The notes under the pieces: model-generated
Told to the model about the DNA's origin: nothing
The model's input: only the letters and a program-made list of their open reading frames with translations
Database searches by the model: none
In this document: positions 13,301-24,900 of the stretch, piece by piece
Layout of the letters: the number at the start of each line of letters is the position of its first letter
Numbering within the stretch: position 1 is the first letter of the stretch
Translations under genes and position numbers: made by a program
Assembly (NCBI RefSeq): GCF_026151205.1
Contig: NC_087077.1
Location: forward strand, 5,294,483 to 5,358,482
DNA: 64,000 nucleotides
Direction: 5' to 3'
From: Bolinopsis microptera
Lineage: Eukaryota; Ctenophora; Tentaculata; Lobata; Bolinopsidae

Positions 13301-15020
13301 GAATGGAAGAATCACACGGATTCTGACTGTTTTTACTTTCAGAGAGTCAACTAGCGGAAGGTTCGGAGTGTCCGGAGTCCCGTGCACAGAGGTTGCAGAA
13401 TGTGACCACATGGAAGCGGTGGTGGTGGCCTGCATATCTCCAGATTTGAGTTTAGGAATTTTGACTACATATTTTACGAGGGCAAGAGTGACTGTGTGTT
13501 TGTCATGCGCATTATACGACGAGTAGAGACGAGTAAACAAATTATCCTCAGTTGTAAGAATCTGTCACGACTCATGGTCCGATGTCTTTGAAATAAATAT
13601 GAGCATAAATGAATAAATCCACATAAAAAGACGTTGAGATCAATAACTGTATCGTAATCGTACGCAACCCCCCATGTAAAGTGTATGGCATGCATACGAA
13701 TCTCCAATCCTCCGGAGGAAATCCAAAATAGCAACTCACACAAATTAAAACGGATTTCCGAAATAGCAGACAAATAAGAGATTAAAATATTTCCCATCAC
13801 GGATTTCCAGCTCACGATAAGACCCACGTGACCCGACAATCTACGAGCACGTATAGAGCTGAGGGAGAGAAAGAAACTCTAACAGACCATGCATGCAATC
13901 TACAGTATTAAAGTATCGCCATTATAAAAGCTTTGCGTATTCCCTTATATGGAATAATCGCGGCTCCCTGTGCTCGTTCTCAAGTGTAGAGCACAAGCAG
14001 TGAAGTTCAAACAGAAATGAAACGAAATGAAGAGAAGGTAGCTAGTGCACGGGGCTTGGTTCATCATCTGAAGACCCAAAAAAAGTTGTTTGGTTATTAG
14101 AGCGGAGATCAAAGAAACGGAATTAGGAGAATTTACAGAGAAAAGTAATCACTGAATCGTAAATTGTTAATCAGGCTCCATAAATAGAATTATAGTCCAT
14201 CACATGCTCTCTCCGCACAATTCACACAATAAAATAGGTCAATCTTAGGATCCCGATGAGGACTGTTCAAATTATTTGATTCGATCTCACAACATCGTGC
14301 AATCTAACGGCTCTCTGATCAGCTGTCTGCTGTCAGACGAGTGCTGGACACTGTGCACAGTGCACTTGTAGAAATGTTCAATCCTGTTCATAAATCATAG
14401 TTGGCGGGATACCAAATACCAATTATCCATTCTAGCGACTTAGCAGGAAATTTACAAAAACGTTTAAATTTCAAAGACTGTAAAACTGAAATAGTTACAA
14501 TATTCAGTAATCACAAATTAGACCCGTGAAAAATCAGACATCTCGCAATGGCACAAATTAGAAGAGATTAGGGATTGGGAATGCTAACTCTGGAAGGACC
14601 ACGCACTGATAACGGTCGAAACACAACTGAAGACATATTATATTCTCATAACATTCATAGATTAGACTGTAACCGCGTGACAATGTGCGCCGCGCGCACC
14701 TCTTGTGGAAGAGGCGCAACGAGTATGTACATATTATCTCCACGCGTGCGCATCTAAAATCTGATGTCCGCTTGCGCCTCTTCCACCAGTGCATCCAGCT
14801 TTTCAGAATGAAGACGACACACTTTTTCACCCTTTTGAGATGTGATTCCAAAGGCTCAAAGGGCAAAGAATGGCTACCATCAACAGTGGAAATTGAATCT
14901 ACCATACTCCATAAACTATACGGACTCAGAACTGAAACAAACGCATCTCGAGTAACATTTATCTTTAATTTTATTACACGATCGAGCACACTACTCCAGT
15001 TCCTACATATTAATTTTATA

Positions 15021-15345
15021 GGGGGGGGGGGGGGGGGGGCAACGCCCCAAAAGGCCCCAAAAAGCCCCGATTTCTAGGGCCCTTTTTGGATTTTCGATAT
15101 GTGTAGGGCCTTTTGGGGCCCTAGAATTAACTTCAATTTCATCAAGTATGCTATATGCTAAGTGCTTTAATAATATTATCTGACTACTTGCACAGTACTT
15201 TTATGTTTATTTGAGTGTATTTACATGGAGATTATGGTCCATAAACACTATCAAATAGTGGTCAGGGTCAAAATGCCCCAAAAGGCCCCGATTTCTAGGG
15301 CCCTTTTCGGATCTTCGATATGTGTGGGGCCTTTTGGGCCCCCCT
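15021..15345. repeat. Poly-G tract and a pair of GCCCC/GGGCC hairpin repeats
   Basis: A run of 19 G (15021-15039) is followed by two direct copies of an 80-bp unit, about 15042-15123 and 15274-15344. Each starts with GCCCCAAAAGGCCCC, contains CCCCGATTTCTAGGGCCC and TTCGATATGTGT, and ends with its own inverted complement GGGGCCTTTTGGGGC or a close variant. Each copy can therefore fold on itself, and the two copies flank about 150 bp of ordinary AT-rich sequence. This looks like a small mobile element pair. Confidence 0.6.
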
Positions 15346-15922
15346 TTATACCTCACTAGCCATTAAAGTGAATAAATGTGGCACAGTGTGTGACGTTATT
15401 AGTGATTGTGGATTATTACTGCATTATTTGGATTTACAGCTCCAGATATCGGCTCCAGATACCGTCTCAATTTAGTTTATTAAAAATGATACTTTCCGTA
15501 CCTGATCGGAATTTGTGTATGATCGTTTTCATATCGTATTTATCGTTAAATAAGTTAAACAACAGTTTCATATAAGTACGAATAACATAAAAATTTCAGT
15601 AAAAATCCAAAAATCAACAACTGAAACTATATTGTATATATAAGTTACGGGTGGTATGAATACGAACAAAATCTTTAAGTTAACTGATATAAAAATACTG
15701 CGGGACGGTTCCCCGAATAACAATAAAAACTTTCTTTCCACAACAAAATTTGACCGCATTGGTCTTTAATCTATAAGTCTTTTACAACTGAAAAACTTCG
15801 GGTCACAGATTACAACTGTATAAAGTTCACAGTGCCAATAATATCAGTTTTCTTAACTTTCCAGCACAAAATCGAGTCCTAAAACCTAGAGCAGAGTCTA
15901 ACGACAAACACCGTTTCATAAA

Positions 15923-18900
15923 TTACTGCAGGACTGGAGGTGTCTCAAGATCTGAAATAGAGTACGCTTCGATTGGAGGGCACGTGCAAAACACGTGTTG
16001 ATCACCGTACGCGTCGTCCACACGTGCACAGGCGGGCCAGATCTTCTTGCTGCTTGTCAGCCACGGCTTAGGGACAGTTTGGGTTAGAAACTGGGCGTTG
16101 TAGAATAACTAATAAGATGGATTGTTGGTGTGTTTAATGATAGCTAATCAGGTATTATCATGGACTAAATAAGAGAAGATAAGTTTTCAATATAAAACAT
16201 CAAAGATATTTCCTTGTGTTTGAAGTTGCACCCACCAGAGGGAATGCAGCCTTCTTTCTAGAGTAGGGTCGGTCCCAGATATCCCCGGTAATTGCTTCCA
16301 TGGTATGTGGGGAGTTCTTTACAACGTTCATGTCAATATCTGCTGTTCCATCTTGGATCTCCTGTATCTCTTGTCTGATACCTAAAATTAAAGATATTTA
16401 AAATAACATATTTTCCTACAGCAAGCATTTTCAATTTTACTTCAATAGGTATTAACTTCTGATTTTACAACTGGTTGATCTGTAATAAATTAACAGATAT
16501 TCTTTATAATCTGCTTTACATTTTTTTAAACAGAGTTAGCGAGAAGCTATTTAAACTCTTAAACACAATTCTAAATATAACAATTCATGTTAGCTTCAGT
16601 AAAATTAATGCTTAAATGTAATATGCAGAATAATGCTGAGGAGTAAAAACTTGAAAGTCCGTTGGAGCAAAATAAAATAAAAAAGGGTTTCACTAACTAA
16701 TCAAAGCATCACAGAAGCGGTCGATTTCGGCTTTGTCTTCACTCTCAGTAGGTTCTATCATAAGTGTGTTAACTACCGGCCAGCTAGTAGTGGGCCCGTG
16801 GAAACCTGTTAGGGGGGGTCAGCTTTTAGCTGTTGGGGGGGGGGGTTAGCTTTTAGCTGTTAGGGGGTGGGGGGCTAGCTTTTAGCTGTTAGGGGGCGGG
16901 GGGTTAGCTGTTAGGGGGTGGTGGGTTAGCTTTTAGCTGTTAGGGGGGTGGGTTAGCTTTTAGCTGTTAGGGGGCGGGAGGTTAGCTTTTAGCTATTAGG
17001 GGGTGGTGGGTTAGCTTTTAGCTGTTAGTGGGTGGGGGGCTAGCTTTTATTTATTAGATAAATCCTCTCAGTCGTATGTTTAAAGCTAGACAATTAATTG
17101 TAATTTTGTTGCTCTTATGAGTGGGCCTATCATATAATTTGATAGTTGGGGACGAAGTGAGAGTCTCCACTTAGTGTTTAAAACGTCGACAATAAATTTT
17201 ATACTAATTACAACATTAAAAATCTATTACATTTATTCAGCTATGTAAGAAGTTATTGTAACGTCTCGTCCATGACAAAGGCGTGTACCGAAACGTCGAC
17301 AACTATTTGTTTTAAACTCTCACTTCGTCCCCAACTATAAAATTATAGAAAATTTATTTTTTAAATCGTTGTTGTCAGTCGTTGTCTATCTAACCGACAG
17401 GCTTAGCTAGCGGCATATAATTATAACCGATAAAAGACAAATAAAAGGGGATGAAGAATGATCCTGGCTTCAGTATTATAGTAAACCTGCTACGAAAGCC
17501 ATGATGTTATATTGTTTACTATTGATAATCGCAATCATTGTATCGTGATGTTGCCAGAAGATAAAATTGAGCAGTAAATTTTTAAAAGTCTGGACCATTC
17601 GAGTAATTGGCCATTATATAATAAATGTAATTGCCGTTTAAGACCTTGCTATACTTATTATATATTTCTATAGGTATAAATCAAATCATTTCAAAATTTA
17701 AAGGTTAATGCTAATGCGGTAAAATGGTAATTTCAAAAAAAAACATCAAAACGTCATTTCTTTCCGAAACCCCTTTTTAACCTCTTATACAAGGTCCTCA
17801 AGGAACAGACTCATTTGTGCTATATTTCTATTTTTCGTCAGAATGATGGTTTCATTTCTATTCTAGATCAAAAGTTTTTAACTTATTTGGTCTTTTATTT
17901 TTAGTAATGAAAAAAATACGAACCGTAGTCTTGAAGTCGTTTTGCAATGTCCATGACTCCTACAGTGGTTCCCGGGAAGTTTCGTGTATCCAGGATAAAC
18001 TCGTGAGCACAGAATCCATTATCGTTTCTAAACATGATAGGATAGTGTTCTTCTAGCCGCTTTGCCATGTAGTTGGCATTCAAAATGGCCACCTGTGATT
18101 ATAGGTATGTTTAAATAATTCAGATGGCAAGATCCCTGTTTTGGCCAACTTGGCCCTGGTGCTGGTAATCTAAATAAGTTTATTAAATAGCGAGGAGGAG
18201 GCGGGGGTTAGGATTACAACTATTTCTGAAGCTGAAGACGATTTATAATTGTATTTTGAAAGCTCCTACTTAATAAAAATGTCGTATCACTTATTTGTTT
18301 TAAACAACCCCCTACACAGTTACAACCTGTTCCGTTACCTGAGTAGCAGAGCGCAGTGCATCAGCTCCCATAAGTTTAATGTAAGCCCAGGAGATAGGCA
18401 GGATCAAGGCTGAGCCGTAAGGGGCAGCTGAGACCTGTCCGAAGGGTCTGGCACCAGGGTAGTCAGTCTCGATGGGAGGCTGGACATCGTGTCCAGGCAG
18501 GAAGGGAGCCAAGTGAGCTTTCCTGAAAGATTTGCGTTAGCGATTTTAAACATTGGGTATTTTGAGTACAATCACATAATCTGAAGGAAAAATATGAAAT
18601 TGTTCTGATATGATACAAATCTGACGGGCATGGAAACACATGGAAAGTAAGAATATCAAGTAAAAAGTGTAAAGAGTAAAGACTGACACTCCGATAGGTC
18701 CAACACCCGGACCGCCTCCACCATGGGGAATACAGAAAGTCTTGTGGAGGTTCAGATGAGAAACATCTGCTCCAAACTTACCAGGTTTACAAACACCAAC
18801 CTGAGCAGTTGTAAAATCAGTTCATAAAACTGGCATTTCTAACAAAAATGTTGGAAAAAGTTACTGTAACTTAAAATGATCATGATATACACTCATAGGG

Positions 18901-21900
18901 TGTCTAGACAAAACTAGATTGTGATTTATTTCATAATTTAAACTATTGGTATCATTGATTGTGACATCACCCTCAAAGCAATCACATTATTGAAAATTCA
19001 GTTATCGAAAGAACTTTGACAGTGGTCGGACAGACCGCATTTCTCTAATTAGGCAGCTGAATGATCGAAACTTGACAGATTTCTTACCATGGCATTCATA
19101 TTAGCTCCATCAAGATAGACTTGGCCACCATAGTCGTGTATAGTCTCGCATAATTCCCTTATGAATAAAATTGTTATAAATTAGTGAATTGAGAGATATC
19201 GTACACATACAAAAAGTGTAACTAGTCACATGGTAGCATGGTTATTTTACTGAAAACTTCCCAAATTCTCCTGCACAAAAACAGCTTAATTACCGGACTG
19301 AAGGTTCGAAGACTCCGTAAGTTGAGGGGTACGTTATCATGATGCAACTCAGATTCTTTTTATACTTCTCACACTGAAAGATTTTTCATCAATAAGTATT
19401 GGATCTCATACGATGGGGGGATATTAAAACATGCACACATACCAAAGTTAGAATGATTTAACCAACCTGAAGCACCTCACAGTCACCAATAATTATGTCA
19501 TGATGTGGCTGGCATCGTATGAAAATATAAACTGTGCGCGGCACAAAAATGTTTACCAGCGAGTTTTCTCGCGTTAACGATGCACAACTACCAACAATAT
19601 ATTTTTCCGCGCCTTACATTACTACGAACTACTAGCAAACGTTCAAACGTTGCCAAGAAATAGCACGTGCATGGCAGCCGTACTTTTAACGACTAGAATG
19701 CTCGTTATCGTATGTTTCCGGAAAGTGCCAAGTGGTGATTATTCTATATAGTAACCTTTTCTTTGACGTCAGCCATATCTATCTCTCCGTTGGGCATTGT
19801 CTTGACAACGACTACAGTCATTCCTGCCATCTGTGCGCTAGCTGGATTCGTGCCATGGGCACTTACTGGAACCTAAAAATTAGGAATAATTAACACAATA
19901 AGGACTGTAAATAGAGGGAATGAAAGAGTAACGAATAAAACATTCCAGAGAAATAACTCACTTTACGTAGTAAACAACTCGATTAACTTGAATATTAACA
20001 AGAATCCTCTCGTTGTCGCATACACAACTCACAATTTCCTCGACGGTAAGGAACAGAAAACATCATATCAAACTGTAACATTAGGATGACATAATTAACA
20101 TAATTAACATAATTAACATAATTAACATAATTAACATAATTAACATAATTAACATAATTAACATAATTAACATAATTAACATAATTAACATAATTAACAT
20201 AATTAACATAATTAACATAATTAACATAATTAACATAATTAACATAATTAACATAATTAACATAATTAACATAATTAACATAATTAACATAATTAACATA
20301 ATTAACATAATTAACATAATTAACATAATTAACATAATTAACATAATTAACATAATTAACATAATTAACATAATTAACATAATTAACATAATTAACATAA
20401 TTAACATAATTAACATAATTAACATAATTAACATAATTAACATAATTAACATAATTAACATAATTAACATAATTAACATAATTAACATAATTAACATAAT
20501 TAACATAATTAACATAATTAACATACCAGACAGACGTCTCTGTGTCCTTGGCCGACGTCGTGCTGATACGCCCTGATAGCCATTAATCCAGCATATTCTC
20601 CCTGTGCTCCACTGTTAGGCTGGAATGAGACTGCATCGTATCCTGTTACTTCACACAGATCGTCGTGCAGCTCCTGGTAAATAATTACGTAAAATGAATG
20701 TCACATTAATTGGCATTATGTTACCGATTTAAGTAGGTTTTTGTGTCGTGGGTCATTGAATTTGAGAATATAACTCGAAGTTAGAGCTATTATATGATTG
20801 TTGAATGGTAAATGTATAATATTGAGAAGGAGGGAATTCTGGGCTGCATAGGAATAATATCGAAACATCGTGGAATTTACAACTTTACAGTCCACGTGCT
20901 TGACGATTCGTTACGCACATGTTAAATATTTGCTGCCTATAAAATAGCAGTTGCACGGTCAAGTGTTCTGTTCGAGGTAAGTGTTATAAATGTTCTACAA
21001 CTTGAAGACGAATTATAGTTTTAACATATCAGGCTAGGCTAATTATTGTCAAGGGCGTAATCCAAGATGCTAATTGATGAGCGGGGACATTTAGCCTCCA
21101 TTCACAGAGCCAATTTGCTAAGGAACTACGATCGATTGGCTTATTATAACCAAACTTATAATGACTAGGCTCTGTTAAGAAAGGATGGCTGGTCGGGGCT
21201 CAAAGGTCTAGTGGCCACTAGGTAAAAGCTGGCCATCGCTCACAAACTTTGCTTATCCACTGTATTCGATAGAGACACGACGCTTTCTAGTTGTATAACT
21301 ATGCGAATTTAGGTGAATGATTTCATGTTTGATAAATATTTTCTTGTATATGGCTCTGTGGAATGTAGGAAACATTTAAGGCATGAAATTGCCATGAATA
21401 ACTGCTAGCATTATGACTGCTAGCATTATGACTGCTAGCATTTGTCCAGCTGTTAGCATAATGTCTGCTAGCATTATGACTGCTAGCATTATGACTGCTA
21501 GCATAATGTCCTGGTGTTAGCTGTACCTTAATTAGTTCAAAGTATCCCTGAGTCTGATAAGCAGGAGCGAAGGGATGGAGGTTAGCAAACTCTGGTTTGG
21601 AGATAGGAGTCAGTTCGGAGGTAGCGTTCAGTTTCATAGTGCAACTCCCGAGAGGGATCATGGAATGTACCAGGGACACATCTTTCTTCTCCAAATACCG
21701 CATGTACCTGAAGGAGGAGGGGTCAGCCATCATGTTATTATGTCATCATTTTAATATTGAAGGATTGTTCATTGTTCAGTAACTCAGATTTGAGAACATC
21801 TTCAACAGTCGTGAAGATGTTATTCTTCTTAATTTCATTATAATATGAAGCTTTAAGATTGAACGTCAATAGTCATTAGTCAGTTACAATTTTGTCATGG

Positions 21901-24900
21901 GATTTATTGTCCGGAAGGGTGAAGGAAAAGACACGACACTACCAGGTAGTACAGTCAAATCCGTCTTTTTGTCGGACAAAATTCGCAACAAAGCGATTTT
22001 AACGGGATATGGTCGGGACAGGTCCCAGGAATCATTCCAGAAAAGTCCCAAAAAATCTGACTTGAGCAAAATCCACAATTACCACTTTTTTACCACCTTT
22101 TTACCACTTTGGTTTTCCGCAAATAAGTCACGTTCTGAATATCCTAGAAGATTCTAGTTTAAAGCAGTGTGTTTAGGAAACAAAGGAGAACAACTTTTTA
22201 TTTAACAACTTTTTCAAAAATAAATTATTTAATTAATTAATTAAATAATTAATAAATTTTCAAATATTTAAAAAATATATTTTCATAAAAAATGTTCACA
22301 ATTACATTACACGTACAATGAACTAATTTTCATAAAACTTTTGAAAATTTTCACTTTCAATATTTTTGACATAAATAAATTTTCGAAATTTGTAAAGAAT
22401 AACCACTTTTTACCACATTGGATCTCCGCTAATAAAACGACTTCTGAATGTCGTAGAAGGTTGTAGATTGAACCGATGTGTCAATAACATAAGAGAGAAC
22501 AACTTTTATTCGCCAACCTTTGGATTAGATAATTAATTAATCAGTTAATCAATTATTTAACAAATATTCGAAAATTATAAAAATTATTTTCGATCAAAAT
22601 ATTTTAAAATTGCATAACACGAATAATTAACAATTTTTCATTAAATTGATTGGGAAATCGAAGCAGCACTTTATATTACCATATATATAAGTTAGATACT
22701 TATGAGTCCTCAGCTGGCACATTGGTGCAATTGTCCTGACATTTGAGGCAGGTTGATCCACAATGTATTCCTGCTTTTCTGCTTGAACAAGCATTGCCAC
22801 AACCTGACTTTAAACAGTTGCAACTGATGTTTTGAATGAACGTGGTCGTTAAATACCATTTATAAATCAAAATATCCTCCAAGTTTAGGGGGAGTGGGGG
22901 TGCCGTGAGTTAATACACATTACACATGAGTCTTGTAATCAACATAATCGTGTTTGCGAACATGCTGTTAACTGCACATTGCAATAGGCCATTACATTCG
23001 GAATATGATCTGAATTCTGAAAAGATATTGACGCGAAACAGACTGAAAATGACGAAGTCATCAAGCAATTCGTTTATCTCGTTAGCGAAATTGATTGGGT
23101 AATCAATGATTACCTAATCGCTAATCATGCGACAGGGTGCTACGATACCGTAATTGGGCTTTGTGCACGATCCCTATAGTGGGAATCTAGTGCACTAAGC
23201 TACGGAGAAACAATACCCTAGCGTATGCACTCCTACTAAAGGCCCTTTATTATTACTTACTTACTTGGGTTGGGTTCCGAGCTAGAGTGCTACCAGGCCA
23301 AGAATGTCTTGCATATCCACCGCCAAGTAGTAGCGCGTCAGAGGCACGTGCCACCGGCCCACTCCAGCATTGAGTTCTTGTTCTGTCCAGTGTACCCAGG
23401 TGTTGAATGGTGGAGTGTCAGGGAATTCATTGAGGAAAGCATCAAGAGCAGGTTTGAAAGCTACGGAGAAACAATACCCTAGCGTATGCACTCCTACTAA
23501 AGGCCCTTTATTATTACTTACTTACTTGGGTTGGGTTCCGAGCTAGAGTGCTACCAGGCCAAGAATGTCTTGCATATCCACCGCCAAGTAGTAGCGCTTC
23601 AGAGGCACGTGCCACCGGCCCACTCCAGCATTGAGTTCTTGTTCTGTCCAGTGTACCCAGGTGTTGAATGGTGGAGTGTCAGGGAATTCATTGAGGAAAG
23701 CATCAAGAGCAGGTTTGAAAGCGGTCAAGGTTAGGATGGACTTGATGCTAGGAGGGACCACGTTGTACAGTGCAGACTGCAGAGGCTCTAGAGGCAAAGG
23801 AGTTGACCTCAGGTTATTGACACTAGTGTACTTGGAGGACCCTAGTGGTCGTATACACGTAGTTCCGTATCGTGAGGTCTCGCGGAAGTTGATGTTCATA
23901 CTGTTTGGAGTAAGATTGTTATAGATCTTCCAAACTAGGATGATAGTGTATCTCTCACGACGCCTTTGAAGGGAGTACATAGACAGGCGACGGAGGCGTT
24001 CCCAGTAGTTGAGATTTCCAAGACCCTGGATTTTAGCAGTGAAGGATCGTTGAACTGCTTCGAGTTTAATAATTTCGCACTGCATGTGAGGAGACCACAG
24101 AGGACAGCAGTATTCCAGATGAGATCGTACGTAGGACTTGTACAGGAGCATCATGGTCGCTACATCTTACGAATAAGTTCTCTTCTGGGCTTGGGAATGG
24201 AGGATTGTGATGACACTTGGATGTTTCTGCTGTGCGAGGGAGCGTGCTTAGAGCATATGAACGCTACCTTGTCTTCAAACAATGTCCAAGCTGTATCCTG
24301 ATCGTTGCTTGGGTCAGTGATAGAAGCCCAGTCTACTTCTACCAGTTCTGCATTAATGGCATCCCAGTCTGCAGAGTTTAAGTTAATGTCATCAAGGAGG
24401 CAGGAGGGGTGAAGACTGGCCGTTCCGGAGTCTGCGAGGGGAGGAGGAGTTCAGGATTGAGGAGAGTGCAGCTCACAATGTCATGATCTGATAACTCTGT
24501 CTTGATGAACTGTTGGAGGGTAGAGAGGCATTCATCAAACTTGTCAAAAGGAGCTGAAGGGGGCCGGTAAATGCCCGCTATCACGATGTTAGCTTCTTTA
24601 CTGTAGATGGCGACAAGTTCACAGTAGGAGTTTGAGAAGGACTTTGTTTCTTCTGCTGTGATGGAGTTGTGGAGATAGGTAGCGGCTCCGCCACAAGCTC
24701 GACTGGTACGCTCCGCTCGGTAGCCGGTATAACCTGGGATGTGAACCTCCGCATCTAAGTGATACGACTTGAGGTGGGTTTCCGTCAAGGTGAAGAAAGG
24801 AGTGTGGATCGGGTTGGAGCTGATAGACTCTTGGAGGGCTTTCACTTTCCATCGCTGGTTGGTGATGCCAGGATTCATTCCTTAAATCAAATATTGAAGC

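Larger units (their letters stand above)
1..15922. other. Intergenic, repeat-bearing region downstream of GLDC
   Basis: I found no convincing coding region here. Open frames are short, lack recognisable motifs and are not joined by plausible splice sites. The stretch is AT-rich with scattered short repeats and hairpins, listed separately: a divergent tandem duplication near 1 kb, CCAAT-box patches at 4.2-5.6 and 7.3-7.5 kb, a perfect hairpin at 9.6 kb, a 27-bp repeat at 10.3 kb and a GCCCC-rich repeat pair at 15.0-15.3 kb. The left 9 kb could hold promoters for a gene outside the window, but no exon can be supported. No tRNA or rRNA gene was recognised by eye. Confidence 0.6.

Noticed and set aside
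13229-13839. Overlapping open frames of about 80-120 codons on both strands
   Set aside because: No recognisable motif, no splice signals in a consistent order, and overlap on both strands.
20081-20524. 147-codon ORF of repeated Met-Leu-Ile
   Set aside because: It is the translation of a 9-bp intronic satellite; no gene.
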